A stretch of 64,000 nt of DNA from Azospirillum agricola (GTDB lineage Bacteria; Pseudomonadota; Alphaproteobacteria; Azospirillales; Azospirillaceae). The number at the start of each line of letters is the position of its first letter. Within the stretch, counting starts at the first letter, position 1. The DNA lies in NCBI RefSeq assembly GCF_017876095.1, contig NZ_JAGINM010000020.1:1-64000 (forward strand), read 5' to 3'. A model generated the notes under the pieces. That model saw only the letters and a program-made list of their open reading frames with translations, was not told where the DNA came from and ran no database searches. The position numbers and the translations under genes are program-made. Shown here one piece after another: positions 41,801 through 50,872 of the stretch.

Positions 41801-42131
41801 CCTCGTCTATATCGGCGAGGATGGGCGGGTCGTTGCCAACCATATGGAAGCCAAGAAGTTGCTCGACTTGCTACGCGCGGCTTGCAAGGGGCGTGTCGAG
41901 CCTCTGGCCGATGTCTGCGCCCTTTTCAACGCCGAAACACAAGACGGCCGGAACATGGGGCGTTACTCGGCCTTGCTGACAGACGCGATCCGCTCGATGA
42001 TCGACCTGAAGGAGGAAAAAGACCTCGACAGCCTATTCAGCGGCTCCCGGACCTCGGCTCTGGTGGACTCCATCGCCGGGCTGGACGACTTCGAGCTGAT
42101 CGCGTTCCTCGTTGTGCGGGATGCGGCATGA
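38883..42131 (+). CDS. SNF2-type helicase of a type III-like R-M operon
   Basis: 1082 residues. The N-terminal 120 residues (LKIAAATFSIYAYESLRRELEKIHSLEFIF) resemble a PLD-like fold, but no HxKxxxxD catalytic motif is visible. The helicase has Walker A ILADSVGLGKTFSAL (Lys about 281), DESH in VVIDESHNF, MLSATPVNN and, in the second RecA half, GTDCISEGQNLQ and QRFGRVDRIGSRN (about 820). The long insert between the two halves is typical of SNF2-family DNA translocases. It is first of four tightly packed genes; its stop overlaps the next start (ATGA). Likely role: DNA translocation or remodelling for the downstream restriction/modification enzymes. ATG at 38883 or 38886. Confidence 0.88.
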   Translation: MMILDNINQLFGDDLKRTIRSGARLKIAAATFSIYAYESLRRELEKIHSLEFIFTAPTFLPEQATDRLRKEHREFQIPKVERERSLYGNAFELQLKNKLTQRAIARECADWIRRKATFRSNRGKAPMQQFGHVGNGTESAVYLPLHGFTAVDLGFQKGDAVSNIIHKMTDAPTTATYLSLFEQIWHDSDRLEDVTAAISDHIASVYQENSPERIYFVILYNIFSEFLEDLNDDVLPNDLTGYKDTLIWQKLFPFQRDAVTGIINKLETYNGCILADSVGLGKTFSALAVIKYYELRNRSVLVLCPKRLAENWLNYNRNLKTNIFGRDRFNYDVLCHTDLLRESGESFGTPLDRVNWGNYDLVVIDESHNFRNNDAFKERETRYQRLMNAVIRDGVKTKVLMLSATPVNNRFADLRNQLALAYEGDPKALNDKLKTSRDVEEIFRRAQTAFNSWSKLPPEQRTTAAILNALDFDFFELLDSVTIARSRRQIQTFYGLEEVGRFPERLKPISFHCPLTRRPDVFSFNGIYAQLSLLKLSVYAPISYIFPSRLAKYEALYDTEVKGGRGRFRQSDRERSLQRLMTVNLLKRLESSVEAFRITLSRLAELHTATLERIAEWKRTGKDPELEQVLGYDEDTFDADEILTGGKVKISLADMDAASWERDLAADRAIIEALLAEMAKITPDHDAKLQHLKGEIERKLANPINLGNRKLLIFTAFADTANYLYAHIARDVLNRHGLHSAKVIGGTSAPQTTLDTFYDFPSVLTLFSPVSKDKAIVLPKELREIDILIGTDCISEGQNLQDCDTVINYDIHWNPVAIIQRFGRVDRIGSRNNAIQLVNYWPDITLDEYINLRERVENRMIIADVTATGDDNVLSHEANDVSYRKEQLRRLQEEVIELEDVRAGVSITDLGLNEFRMDLLNYVKANPDLERAPTGMHAVVPSSPTLPPGALFALRNRNHGINIGQQNRLHPYYLVYIGEDGRVVANHMEAKKLLDLLRAACKGRVEPLADVCALFNAETQDGRNMGRYSALLTDAIRSMIDLKEEKDLDSLFSGSRTSALVDSIAGLDDFELIAFLVVRDAA

Positions 42132-42805
42132 CCCTCTTCGCCTACCCGCCCGCCACTCTGGTCAATCGCGTTCTACCGAAGAACAAGATCTACGCCAACG
42201 CCACCGTCTCCGCCAAGCTGCGTGAGGCGTTCGTGACCGAGCTGCATCAGGTGACGTGGCGGGCCAAACTGGCGCCAGAGACCGTCCGGTTGGCCGCCAC
42301 CCCCATGGTGCCGGAAATCCAAATCTTCGAACTGGCGCTGCGTCAGACCGACCTGAACGAGGCCATACTCCGCACCATCGACGACGCCATCCCGTTCCCA
42401 ATCCTCTTCGAGCTGCATTTTGGGGGAAAGGCCAGAACGCTGGCGGCCTGGAAGCGCCCGTCAGAGGCGGTCGCCGGAAAATGGGTGACGGGTACCTATC
42501 TCGCCACCCCCTGGGTGCCTGCCGACAGCTCTAGGCAAGGGCTGCCGGTTGCCCTCGACATGGCCAGCCTCTATGAACGCATGCTGGGTGTGCTGACGCC
42601 CCTGCCGTCCCGGCGCGGCGAAACATTGCGCGACCACATGGAGCGGTTGGAGCAGGTTCGCGGGCTGGAGGTCGAGTTGGGTAAGCTGGAAAGGCGATTG
42701 GCGCAGGAACGGCAGTTCAACCGGAAGGTGGAAATCAATTCCAAACTGCGGGCGGTCAAGGACGACATCGCCCGGCTGTCAGCGCAACAGGAAACGCAAG
42801 ATTGA
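42128..42805 (+). CDS. DUF4391-like protein of the R-M operon
   Basis: 225 residues: MTLFAYPPATLVNRVLPKNKIYANATVSAKLREAFVTEL in outline, then VRLAATPMVPEIQIFELALRQTDLNEAILRTIDDAIPFPILFEL in outline and a C-terminal coiled coil (LERRLAQERQFNRKVEINSKLRAVKDDIARL). The P-KxKIY / IxWxxKLxPETxxLxxT / IPxPILFEL pattern is that of DUF4391, a family I know mainly from operons with helicases and type III Mod/Res genes. It overlaps the helicase gene by 4 bp and lies 11 bp before the Mod ATG. It has no catalytic motif; it probably bridges or regulates the enzymes. Confidence 0.82.
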   Translation: MTLFAYPPATLVNRVLPKNKIYANATVSAKLREAFVTELHQVTWRAKLAPETVRLAATPMVPEIQIFELALRQTDLNEAILRTIDDAIPFPILFELHFGGKARTLAAWKRPSEAVAGKWVTGTYLATPWVPADSSRQGLPVALDMASLYERMLGVLTPLPSRRGETLRDHMERLEQVRGLEVELGKLERRLAQERQFNRKVEINSKLRAVKDDIARLSAQQETQD

Positions 42806-42816
42806 ACGGGACGATT

Positions 42817-44796
42817 ATGGAAAAGCTGAAACTGCATACTCCGGACCTGACGAAGGGGAACTTCGACAAGCTTGCCGAATTGTTCCCGCACTGCATCACC
42901 GAGGCGGCGGACGAGAAGGGGAAACCGGAACGACGGATCGACTTCGACCTACTGCGGCAGGAACTGTCGGATCGTATCGTTGAAGGACCGGTGGAACGCT
43001 ATCAATTGTCCTGGCCCGGCAAGCGCGAGGCCCTGCTTGCCGCCAATGCTCCGATTGCCAAGACTCTGCGGCCATGCCACCAGGAAAGTGTTGATTTCGA
43101 CACCACCCGGAACCTGTTTATCGAGGGCGACAACCTAGATGCGTTGAAGCTACTGCAAGAAACGTACCTGGAAAAAGTGAAGCTGATCTATATTGATCCG
43201 CCATACAACAGAAAGAAAGGTAATAACCTCGTTTATAGAGATGACTTCGTCGGCGATACTTTCGAGCACCTTGTGTCTTCTAGTCAGATGGATGAGGAAG
43301 GAAACAAGCTCGTATTAAACTCTGATTCGAATGGGCGCTTCCATTCGGATTGGCTATCAATGATGTATAAACGCCTCAGGTTGTGCAAGAACATTCTTGC
43401 GAACAATGGCGTTGTCTTCATTTCTATTGATGACAACGAAACTGCAAATATCCGCAGGATGTGCGACGAAATATTTGGGGAAGTTAATTTCGTCGGAACG
43501 ATAATTTGGAAAAATGCGACAGATAACAACCCGACCAACATCGCTGTCGAGCATGAAAGCATTCATGTCTATGCAAAGTCTCGAGAGGAACTCGAAGGAG
43601 TCTGGAAGACAAGTGTTTCAGCAACGAAAGATGCCCTTGTGAAGATTGGCAATGATCTAATTTCCCAACATAAAGACGTTCAAGAGCTGAGGTCCGCTTA
43701 CTCTTCATGGTTTCGTGAGAATAAGAACCAACTCGGCGAACTGGATAGATACAAATATATTGACTTCGGCGGCGTCTATACCGGTAGTCAGAGCGTGCAC
43801 AACCCCGGCAAGGAAGGCTATCGCTACGACGTGCTCCATCCGAAAACCAAGAAGCCATGCAAAGAACCGCTGATGGGATATCGCTTTCCCAAAGAAACCA
43901 TGGAAAAACTTCTTGCTGAGAAGCGCATATTGTTCGGTGATGATCACAACAAGATTATCGAACTAAAGGTTTATGCGCACGAGTACGAAGACAAACTATC
44001 CAGCGTGTTTGATCTTGATGGACGAACCGGTCCATACGACCTGAAATCTCTCTTTCCCGAAGCACGGAAAGTCTTTTCTAATCCGAAGCCAGTTCAACTT
44101 ATTGAGCGGCTCGTTGCATTTTCCACGTCTAATAAAGATATCTGCGTTGATCTTTTCGCTGGATCGTCTACGCTTGCGCATGCCGTAATGCTCCTCAATC
44201 TGGAGGACAATGGAAATAGATCGTTCATCAGCATTCAGTATCCTGAGGAAATCAAGCCGGATAACAAAGACTCAAAAGATATCTTTAATTTCTGCCAGAA
44301 GTCAGGAATCTCTCCGTATATCTCAGAGATTTCTAAAGAACGAATCCGTAGAGCTGGTCGTTCCGTGAAAGAGCAGTCTAAGACGGTTGACATTGGATTC
44401 CGCGTCCTGAAGATCGATAGCTCGAATATGCGGGAAGTTTACTATACTCCAGATGCAGTTCGTCAGGGTGAGCTTGACCTATATATTGACAACGTGAAGG
44501 CGGATCGTAGCCCCGAGGACCTACTGTTTCATGTTCTTCTGGACTGGGGCGTTGACCTGACGTTGCCTATCACTCGGGAAGCGCTGAACGGGAAGTCCGT
44601 CTACTTCGTTGATGGGAATGCGCTGGCTGCCTGCTTCGATTCGGGCGTCACCGAAGAGTTGGTTAAGCAGATTGCCGCCCGTAAGCCGCTGCGCGCAGTT
44701 TTCCGTGACGCCGGCTTCTCTGACAACTCCGTGAAGATCAATGTCGAGCAGATCTTCAAGCTGATGTCGCCCACTACCGATGTGAAGGTCATCTGA
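42817..44796 (+). CDS. Type III-like DNA methyltransferase (Mod)
   Basis: 659 residues, site-specific DNA methyltransferase of the beta class: the catalytic motif DPPY at 127-130 precedes the AdoMet-binding motif [10 protein letters not shown] at about 447, the order expected for type III Mod (N6-adenine) enzymes. The N-terminal region ([29 protein letters not shown]) matches Mod proteins. Residues about 150-440 should hold the target-recognition domain. From about 43,180 to 44,560 the DNA is clearly more AT-rich than the ends of the gene and the neighbours. The start ATG at 42817 follows GGGA; an in-frame TTG at 42802 overlaps the preceding stop. The Res gene starts 11 bp after the stop. Confidence 0.92.
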   Translation: MEKLKLHTPDLTKGNFDKLAELFPHCITEAADEKGKPERRIDFDLLRQELSDRIVEGPVERYQLSWPGKREALLAANAPIAKTLRPCHQESVDFDTTRNLFIEGDNLDALKLLQETYLEKVKLIYIDPPYNRKKGNNLVYRDDFVGDTFEHLVSSSQMDEEGNKLVLNSDSNGRFHSDWLSMMYKRLRLCKNILANNGVVFISIDDNETANIRRMCDEIFGEVNFVGTIIWKNATDNNPTNIAVEHESIHVYAKSREELEGVWKTSVSATKDALVKIGNDLISQHKDVQELRSAYSSWFRENKNQLGELDRYKYIDFGGVYTGSQSVHNPGKEGYRYDVLHPKTKKPCKEPLMGYRFPKETMEKLLAEKRILFGDDHNKIIELKVYAHEYEDKLSSVFDLDGRTGPYDLKSLFPEARKVFSNPKPVQLIERLVAFSTSNKDICVDLFAGSSTLAHAVMLLNLEDNGNRSFISIQYPEEIKPDNKDSKDIFNFCQKSGISPYISEISKERIRRAGRSVKEQSKTVDIGFRVLKIDSSNMREVYYTPDAVRQGELDLYIDNVKADRSPEDLLFHVLLDWGVDLTLPITREALNGKSVYFVDGNALAACFDSGVTEELVKQIAARKPLRAVFRDAGFSDNSVKINVEQIFKLMSPTTDVKVI

Positions 44797-44807
44797 GGAC
44801 GCGCGGC

Positions 44808-47800
44808 ATGAAACTGAAGTTCAAACGCCAACCCTACCAGACCGACGCGGTGAACGCGGTTGCCGACTGCCTAGCGGGCCTCCCGGCGGTCACCCGCGTG
44901 ACCTACCGCGTCGATCCCGGCCGGGCGGCTGACGCCGATGGACAGGCGCGCGCCGCGCTGGAGGTGGAGGGATTCCGCAACCCGGACATTCTACAGCCCA
45001 TGGGGCTGCTGCCAGCCGCACAACTTCTGGAAAACATCCACGCTGTTCAGCGGCGACAAAACCTGCCCCTGTCGGCCGTGCTGGTGTCGAGTAAGGCGGC
45101 TCCGATCAATCTCGATATTGAGATGGAGACTGGGACAGGGAAGACCTATTGCTACATCAAGACGATGTTCGAGCTGAACCGGCGCTATGGATTTTCGAAG
45201 TTCATCGTCGTCGTTCCGAGTATCGCTATTCGTGAAGGTGTACAAAAGACTTTCCAGATCACCGCCGACCACTTCCTGGAAGACTACGGCAAGCGCGCCC
45301 GCTTCTTCACTTACAGTTCGAAGGAGCCGCACAACCTGGAGAGCTTCTCCTCTGACGCCGGCCTGAATGTGATGATCATCAACATTCAAGCGTTCAACGC
45401 GACCGGAAAGGACGCTCGCCGGATTTACGAGGTGCTGGACGACTTCCAGTCACGCCGCCCCATCGACGTCATCGCTGCCAATCGGCCGATCCTCATCCTC
45501 GACGAACCGCAGAAGATGGAAGGGGCGAAGACGCTTGATGCGCTGGCCAAGTTCCGGGCGCCGATGATTCTGCGCTATTCGGCCACGCATCGAACCGAGC
45601 ACAACAGGATTTACCGGCTCGACGCCATCGACGCCTACAATCAAAAGCTGGTGAAGAAGATCGCAGTGCGCGGCATCACCATGCGTGGGCTTTCGGGAAC
45701 CAGCGCCTACCTGTATCTCGATTCCATTGAAGTCTCGAAGAGCAAGCCGCCCGAGGCGCGGGTGGAAATGGAGGTCCGACACAGCACCGGTATCAAGCGG
45801 GAACCCCGAAAACTCCGCCGTGGGGACAACCTGTTCGATAAGTCCGGCGAGTTGGACCAGTACAAGGGGTTCGTGGTCGGGGAAATCGACGCGCTTCGCA
45901 ACGTCGTCAGCTTCCTGAACGGCGTGGAGGTCGAGAGCGGCGAAGCGGTGGGCGATGTCAACGAGGCCGCCTTGCGCCGCATCCAGATTCGCGAGGCCAT
46001 CAAGGCGCACTTCGAGAAAGAGCGGACCCTGTTCGCGCAGGGCATCAAGGTGCTGTCCTTGTTCTTCATCGACGAGGTCGTGAAGTACCGTGATTACAGC
46101 CGCACCGACGAAAAGGGTGAATACGCCCGGCTCTTCGAGCAGGAATACGAAGCTCTGAAGGCAGAACTGCTGGCGGAGTTGCCGTTGGAGGCGGAAGCGT
46201 GGCGTCACCATCTGACCCGCTTCGACGTCGCGAAAATCCACAACGGCTATTTCTCAATCGACAAGAAGGGGAAATTGACCGACCCCGCCGTCAAGGCGCG
46301 AGGCGAGGACGCTGGACTCTCAGACGACGCGGACGCCTATGACTTGATCCTGAAGGACAAGGAGCGCCTGTTGTCGTTCGACGAGCCGGTGCGCTTCATC
46401 TTCTCCCACTCCGCCTTGCGGGAAGGGTGGGATAACCCCAACGTCTTCGTCATCTGCACTCTGAAACATAGCGACAATACCATCTCGCGCCGGCAGGAAG
46501 TCGGTCGTGGCCTCCGGTTGGCCGTCAACCAACTGGGCGACCGGATGGACGACCCGGCCACCGTGCATCACGTCAACGTGCTGACCGTTGTGGCGAACGA
46601 AAGCTACAAGGACTTCGTCGCCGCCCTGCAAAAGGACATTACCGCCACCCTGTCGGCTCGGCCGCGCACCGCCGATGAAGCCTACTTCTCGGGTAAGGTG
46701 CTGAAGACCGAGCACGGAGACGTGACGGTGACACCGCAGATGGCGAAGCTGATCTGCCGCTACCTAATCAAGAACGACTACACGGACGACAATGATCGCA
46801 TCGCCGATGCCTATCATGAGGCGGTGAAGGAAGGCGCACTGGCGGCGCTCCCAACGGAACTGGCGCCGATGGCGGAGGCTGTCCACCAGTTGATCGGGAC
46901 GCTGTTCAGCGACGCCCAACTTCCGCCGGTGGACGACGCCGGACAGGCAAAGGTGCAGAACCCCCGAAACGCGAACTTCGAAAAACGGGAGTTTCAGGAG
47001 CTGTGGGCGAGGATCAACCGGAGAGCCATTTACTCCGTCAGCTTCGATACCGAAGAGCTGGTTCGCAAGTGCATCCGTGCTCTCGATTCGGAACTGAAGG
47101 TCAGCCCGCTGCAATACCACATCATCGCCGGCGAGCAGGTGGAACAGGCGAGCTATGAGGCACTGAAGAGCGGCGAAGCCTTCCGTGTGCGCGCCTCGAC
47201 CACTGAAACGCACAAGGCTTCCGTCCACTCGTCGGTCACCTACGACCTGTTGGGCAAGCTGGCGGAGGCGACCACTCTGACCCGAGCCACCATCGCGGCC
47301 ATTCTGAAGGGCATCGGCGCCCCGATCTTCGCGCAGTATCGGACCAACCCGGAGGACTTCATCCAGAAGGCCGGGACCCTGATCAACGAGCAGAAGGCGA
47401 CCGTCATCGTCGAGCATCTGTCATACGACCCGACCGGCGAGACGTTCAGCGCCAACATCTTTACCCAGGAAAAGGAGCCGCGCGATCTCTCGAAAGCGTT
47501 CAAGGCGGAGCGTCATGTCTTTGACTACGTCTTCACCGATTCGAAGGGGGAGCGGTCCTTCGTAGAGGAGTTGGATACGAGCAGCGAGGTGGTGGTCTAC
47601 GCCAAGCTGCCGCGCGGCTTCTTCATCCCGACACCGGTCGGAAACTACAACCCCGATTGGGCCATCGCCTTCCACCAGGGTGCGGTGAAGCACATCTATT
47701 TCGTCGCCGAGACGAAGGGTTCGCTCTCCTCTCTGGAGCTTCGCGGGATCGAGGAAAGCAAGATCGCCTGCGCCCGCAAGTTCTTCGCGAAAATCACCTC

Positions 47801-47861
47801 GGAACAAGTCAAGTACGATGTGGTGGACAGCTACGGCAAGCTGATGGAAGTGGTTAAATGA
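44808..47861 (+). CDS. Type III-like restriction endonuclease/helicase (Res)
   Basis: 1017 residues. Walker [11 protein letters not shown] (Lys112), DEPQKMEG as the DExx box, SATHRTEHN, and [12 protein letters not shown] and [11 protein letters not shown] in the second helicase half. The C-terminal nuclease motif is visible: Asp950 in [10 protein letters not shown] and Glu968-x-Lys970 in FVAETKGS, the PD-(D/E)xK pattern of Res subunits. It should cleave DNA when it meets unmodified recognition sites, in complex with Mod. It is the last gene of the operon; a perfect 14-bp hairpin follows 15 bp after its stop. Confidence 0.93.
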   Translation: MKLKFKRQPYQTDAVNAVADCLAGLPAVTRVTYRVDPGRAADADGQARAALEVEGFRNPDILQPMGLLPAAQLLENIHAVQRRQNLPLSAVLVSSKAAPINLDIEMETGTGKTYCYIKTMFELNRRYGFSKFIVVVPSIAIREGVQKTFQITADHFLEDYGKRARFFTYSSKEPHNLESFSSDAGLNVMIINIQAFNATGKDARRIYEVLDDFQSRRPIDVIAANRPILILDEPQKMEGAKTLDALAKFRAPMILRYSATHRTEHNRIYRLDAIDAYNQKLVKKIAVRGITMRGLSGTSAYLYLDSIEVSKSKPPEARVEMEVRHSTGIKREPRKLRRGDNLFDKSGELDQYKGFVVGEIDALRNVVSFLNGVEVESGEAVGDVNEAALRRIQIREAIKAHFEKERTLFAQGIKVLSLFFIDEVVKYRDYSRTDEKGEYARLFEQEYEALKAELLAELPLEAEAWRHHLTRFDVAKIHNGYFSIDKKGKLTDPAVKARGEDAGLSDDADAYDLILKDKERLLSFDEPVRFIFSHSALREGWDNPNVFVICTLKHSDNTISRRQEVGRGLRLAVNQLGDRMDDPATVHHVNVLTVVANESYKDFVAALQKDITATLSARPRTADEAYFSGKVLKTEHGDVTVTPQMAKLICRYLIKNDYTDDNDRIADAYHEAVKEGALAALPTELAPMAEAVHQLIGTLFSDAQLPPVDDAGQAKVQNPRNANFEKREFQELWARINRRAIYSVSFDTEELVRKCIRALDSELKVSPLQYHIIAGEQVEQASYEALKSGEAFRVRASTTETHKASVHSSVTYDLLGKLAEATTLTRATIAAILKGIGAPIFAQYRTNPEDFIQKAGTLINEQKATVIVEHLSYDPTGETFSANIFTQEKEPRDLSKAFKAERHVFDYVFTDSKGERSFVEELDTSSEVVVYAKLPRGFFIPTPVGNYNPDWAIAFHQGAVKHIYFVAETKGSLSSLELRGIEESKIACARKFFAKITSEQVKYDVVDSYGKLMEVVK

Positions 47862-47876
47862 CGGGATGAACCGAAA

Positions 47877-47909
47877 GGCGAATGGATGGCGCCGTGCCAT
47901 CCATTCGCC
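47877..47909 (+). terminator. Terminator-like hairpin after the R-M operon
   Basis: GGCGAATGGATGGC, loop GCCGT, GCCATCCATTCGCC: a perfect 14-bp stem 15 bp after the Res stop. It is followed by CGACG, not a T-run, so termination may need Rho. Confidence 0.72.
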
Positions 47910-48063
47910 CGACGCTCCCAAAACGGCGACCCCGGCGACGCCTAAGAAGGCTCTGGCACGAAACTTAATAAAATGCAACTTTTCTTAGGTTCCCGCTGGA
48001 AGCCGCATGTTTCCTCGGGTTCTTTCTTGGGTTGATCGACCCTGCGACGGAAAACATAATGTC

Positions 48064-48086
48064 TTGTGCGCAACGACTACGCACAA
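48064..48086. promoter_or_regulatory. Inverted repeat before the compact recombinase
   Basis: TTGTGCG-CAACGACTA-CGCACAA: two perfect 7-bp arms with a 9-bp spacer, 10 bp before the recombinase ATG. It fits an operator or a small recombinase-binding site. Confidence 0.55.
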
Positions 48087-48096
48087 TGAGGTTGTG

Positions 48097-48666
48097 ATGA
48101 AACAGGCACGGGTGCTGACGGACGGGGAACAGAAGCGGTTGCTGGCCGTGGTCGCGCAGGGGCGGCACGCCGCCCGCAACCGGATGGCCGTCATGCTGTC
48201 CTATCTCGCGGGCCTGCGGGTCGGTGAGATCGCGGCCCTGACCTGCGGCGACGTGCTCGACGGGAACGGTGCGGTGCGCGAGCAGATCAGGCTGAACGCC
48301 GAGATCACCAAGGGCGGCCATGCCCGCGTGGTATTCGTGAACGACCGGCTACGGAAGGAAGTGGAACGGTACCACCTCACTTGGAGTGAAGCCCCGGCAC
48401 CGACATCCCCCCTGCTGCGCACCCAGAAGCGGACGGCGTTCAGCGCCAACACCCTGTGCCAGTTGATGGGGCAGCTTTACGAGCAAGCCGGCCTGGACGG
48501 GGCGACCTCGCACAGCGGTCGGCGCTGGTTCATCACCAAGCTCGCCCACAGCGGCATCAGCCCCAAGGTCATCATGACCCTGGCGGGCCACAAGCACCTG
48601 ACCACGACGCAACGCTATATTGAAGTTAACGATGACCTAATGCGCGCGGCAGTGGAAGCCTTGTAG
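48097..48666 (+). CDS. Compact tyrosine recombinase
   Basis: 189 residues, essentially only the catalytic domain. Arg in LSYLAGLRVGEIAAL, Lys in TKGGHARVVF, His/Arg in TSHSGRRWFITKLA, His in LAGHKHLTTTQRYIEV and the nucleophile Tyr in QRYIEV are all present. The N-terminal core-binding domain of typical integrases is missing; such short recombinases act in mobile elements as solo or helper enzymes. ATG at 48097 with GAGG 5 nt upstream. It carries island palindrome copy 3 within its coding sequence (HLTWSEA). It could be responsible for the R-M cargo's own mobility; this is inference. Confidence 0.86.
   Translation: MKQARVLTDGEQKRLLAVVAQGRHAARNRMAVMLSYLAGLRVGEIAALTCGDVLDGNGAVREQIRLNAEITKGGHARVVFVNDRLRKEVERYHLTWSEAPAPTSPLLRTQKRTAFSANTLCQLMGQLYEQAGLDGATSHSGRRWFITKLAHSGISPKVIMTLAGHKHLTTTQRYIEVNDDLMRAAVEAL
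48376..48390. repeat. Island palindrome copy 3 (inside recombinase gene)
   Basis: CTCACTTGGAGTGAA, encoding LTWSE in frame. It differs from the consensus TTCACT-NNN-AGTGAA at one outer base. Confidence 0.65.
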
Positions 48667-48731
48667 AAACACACTTCCGCATGCCCCCTAATCAATTTTT
48701 CTGAACAGAGCATTCCAAGGCGTCTTCAGCA

Positions 48732-48766
48732 AAAAAAACAGGGGGCAAAGGTGCCCCCTGTTTGTT
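48732..48766. terminator. Bidirectional terminator between recombinase and convergent gene
   Basis: An A8 run, then ACAGGGGGCA-AAG-GTGCCCCCTGT and TTTGTT: a strong stem with A-tract on one side and T-tract on the other, placed between convergent genes. It overlaps the last codon of the reverse gene. Confidence 0.88.
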
Positions 48767-49334
48767 AGTCTCTGTTAATCTTTCTGATTTTTTTTAGGAT
48801 CTCCCTTGCGGTCCATTCACGGTCTTCACTTTGAGTGAAACGCGGGGGCAACAGCGACTCCAAAGCCGTTTGTTGCGCGCTGTTGATAGCCGATTTTCGG
48901 CTTAATGAGTCAGCCATGCGGATCGGCATTGGCAGGTTGTAAGATACCCTATTGTGATGGAGGCGAAGTTGCTCTTCATCCGTAAGTTCTCTGAACGCAG
49001 CTTGCTCGCGCGGTTCAAGGCAACTGAATGCTTCAAGAGCCTTTTCGCCTTTTTTTTCTGCCGCCTTCTCTCCTTCATGGGTTCTCGCTGCTTTGGCACT
49101 ACGAATCGCGTGCTGTGCCTTCTGCCAATAGACTTCGGCGTCAGGGCTCATCTCAAGCAAGCTGGGCACCTCTATCGCAGCAAGCATCGAAGCTCGATGC
49201 TGCTGGTATTCTGCCAGCCGCTCGTCCGTGAGCAGCTCAGCGAATTCGGCTTCGGGGATGGTGATTTCAGGGTCGGCCTTCAGTAAATCGAGGACGTTCC
49301 TGATATAGGCGAGCCGCAGTTCAACGGTCATCAT
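48765..49334 (-). CDS. Hypothetical island protein, 189 aa
   Basis: MMTVELRLAYIRNVLDLLKADPEITIPEAEFAELL, then DERLAEYQQHRASMLAAIEV, a charged middle (AKAARTHEGEKAAEKKGEKALEAF), and LTDEEQLRLHHNRVSYNLPMPIRMADSLSRKSAINSAQQTALESL in outline. It is predicted helical and soluble. No family or motif recognised. The start is ATG 49334 or 49331. It contains island palindrome copy 4 in frame (FTQSE). Its reverse neighbour starts 43 bp upstream, so the two may form an operon. Confidence 0.68.
   Translation of the reverse strand: MMTVELRLAYIRNVLDLLKADPEITIPEAEFAELLTDERLAEYQQHRASMLAAIEVPSLLEMSPDAEVYWQKAQHAIRSAKAARTHEGEKAAEKKGEKALEAFSCLEPREQAAFRELTDEEQLRLHHNRVSYNLPMPIRMADSLSRKSAINSAQQTALESLLPPRFTQSEDREWTAREILKKIRKINRD
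48825..48839. repeat. Island palindrome copy 4 (inside hypothetical gene)
   Basis: TTCACTTTGAGTGAA; on the coding strand it reads as codons for F-T-Q-S-E near the C-terminus of the 189-residue protein. Confidence 0.75.
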
Positions 49335-49376
49335 TCGCCTTAAAGGTGAAGGGCGGGGTTACCCCCGCCCTTGCGA

Positions 49377-50156
49377 TCACGCCGGCTGAGTGACAGCCCT
49401 CGAAGCCAACTGCTTCTCGGGCATTTTCATCCAAACCATCCTGGTCGCATCCACCGCCTTGGATACTTCCTCGGCGTTCGGCTCCACCCCAGCCTTCGGC
49501 GCAAGACCGATGATGCGCTGCTTTTCGCTGGCGTCCATAGGAGCGGGGCAGCGATAGATCGCGGTCCCGTCCTTGACATCAACGATCACCACGTAGGTGC
49601 CGTTTGCCTCAAGCTCCTTGGGTGCCTTGAAGACCCTCGGCTTTTCGGCAACGGCACGCTTTTCTCCGTTGCGGGCAGCCCAGTAGTTGACGATACCGGT
49701 GATGCCCTTCCCGTAAGTATCGTGGGAGAAGTTTTTCACCTTTTCAGCCAAGTTTTCAGCGGTAAAGCCCATAAACTCAGCCCAGGCAAATACACTTGCA
49801 TACTTCTCAAACGAGCGATCCCACTTCCAAGGGGTCAAGTTTGCAGTGCCCATGTATTGCACCTTTGGAGCCTTTACGTTGAAAGCTCCATACATGCAAC
49901 GCGTCGGCGCAAGCCACTTGTTCGCACCCTCTTTGGGCATGGGAACCTGCTTGCGAAGCATCTCGCGCACAAGCTCGTCTAGCCGCTCTTCGGACATGGC
50001 CTCACAGGCCACGCCGTAGGAGTGGGCAAGACGCTTGTAAACTCCTTCACGCTTCCCTTCCGCCGCTTTCCTATCGAGATCGCGAGCTTCCCGTTCAACG
50101 TGCGCTACGCCATCAAACAGTTCCGACAAAGGCTTCTTTTCAACTTCGTTAGACAT
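49377..50156 (-). CDS. Hypothetical island protein, 259 aa
   Basis: From the ATG at 50156, supported by GGAG 7 nt upstream (an ATG at 50168 has none): MSNEVEKKPLSELFDGVAHVEREARDLDRKAAEGKREGV in outline, GANKWLAPTRCMYGAFNVKAPKVQYMGTANLTPWKWDRSF in outline, and a C-terminal TYVVIVDVKDGTAIYRCPAPMD that looks like a beta hairpin. It is natural in composition, soluble and rich in Lys/Glu. No family is recognised. The Cys and Trp spacing does not match a known nuclease. Likely an accessory gene of the island backbone; it follows palindrome copy 5 in its promoter region. Confidence 0.7.
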   Translation of the reverse strand: MSNEVEKKPLSELFDGVAHVEREARDLDRKAAEGKREGVYKRLAHSYGVACEAMSEERLDELVREMLRKQVPMPKEGANKWLAPTRCMYGAFNVKAPKVQYMGTANLTPWKWDRSFEKYASVFAWAEFMGFTAENLAEKVKNFSHDTYGKGITGIVNYWAARNGEKRAVAEKPRVFKAPKELEANGTYVVIVDVKDGTAIYRCPAPMDASEKQRIIGLAPKAGVEPNAEEVSKAVDATRMVWMKMPEKQLASRAVTQPA

Positions 50157-50593
50157 CGACTGCTCCATCTTGGAGGGTCCGGCAATTGTGTCCGGTCCAC
50201 CACCGAAGTGGCCGCTTGTGCGCTACAAAATGGGCGGCAAATGCCGACCCGAGGTTGACGCAAGGGCAGGATTGCCCTCACGGCAACCGTTCTACCACCT
50301 TTTTGGGCGCATGGAAAGAAGAAAGTGTAGCTTGGGGCGCTTCTCCTCCTTCACTCGAAGTGAAGTCCCAAGGATCTCAACACAAAATATCGTACTTCTG
50401 GACTCGCCTCAGGTGAGTGAAGGATAAATCGCCATTTCGGCACACCATTACTATTGACTCAGCCCGACAATGGCTCTAATGTGCTTGGGCGCTTCGGTCA
50501 ATGAAAATTGGGTAGCGCAGCAAATCCAAAATCGCTCAACAACGACGCGCTTCACATGAGTGGGGCGCGCATTTTGTCATGAAAGGACGCAAG
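50157..50593. promoter_or_regulatory. 437-bp divergent intergenic region with island palindromes
   Basis: It lies between two divergent island genes. It holds CTTCACTCGAAGTGAAG (50349-50365, the best palindrome copy) and two degenerate relatives near 50407 and 50551, the last directly before the forward gene. No protein of natural composition is encoded. It is a good candidate for a regulatory hub of the island. Confidence 0.6.
50349..50365. repeat. Island palindrome copy 5 (perfect 17-mer)
   Basis: CTTCACTCGAAGTGAAG is a fully symmetric palindrome apart from the central base: CTTCACTT-like arms around CGA. It is the cleanest copy and is intergenic. Confidence 0.85.
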
Positions 50594-50872
50594 ATGCTAA
50601 GTGACGCACTGTATGAAGGCGAGCGCTCTATTCGCAAGTACCAGCTTAATATGCCAGACATCTATGACCGCTATGCGGATCGCATCAACGCTATTCGAGC
50701 ACAGATGATCGCACTGATGACCGAATTGGACCGTCCTGTTGAAGGTGGGCTCGACGACGTGCCAACCTATCAGGCAGCACTCAAAGGGGATCCCACGGTC
50801 TATGATGCGTTCATGGAGAGCGACCTTCCTCCCCACGAGTGTATGGAGCGCATCAAGGCTGGAACTCTCTAA
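50594..50872 (+). CDS. Hypothetical small island protein, 92 aa
   Basis: MLSDALYEGERSIRKYQLNMPDIYDRYADRINAIRAQMI in outline, then ALMTELDRPVEGGLDDVPTYQAALKGD and DLPPHECMERIKAGTL. Helical and soluble with mixed charge. The start at 50594 is favoured by AGGA 7 nt upstream; ATG 50579 would add MKGRK. No family recognised. It lies next to the palindrome-rich region and may be regulated by it. Confidence 0.6.
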   Translation: MLSDALYEGERSIRKYQLNMPDIYDRYADRINAIRAQMIALMTELDRPVEGGLDDVPTYQAALKGDPTVYDAFMESDLPPHECMERIKAGTL

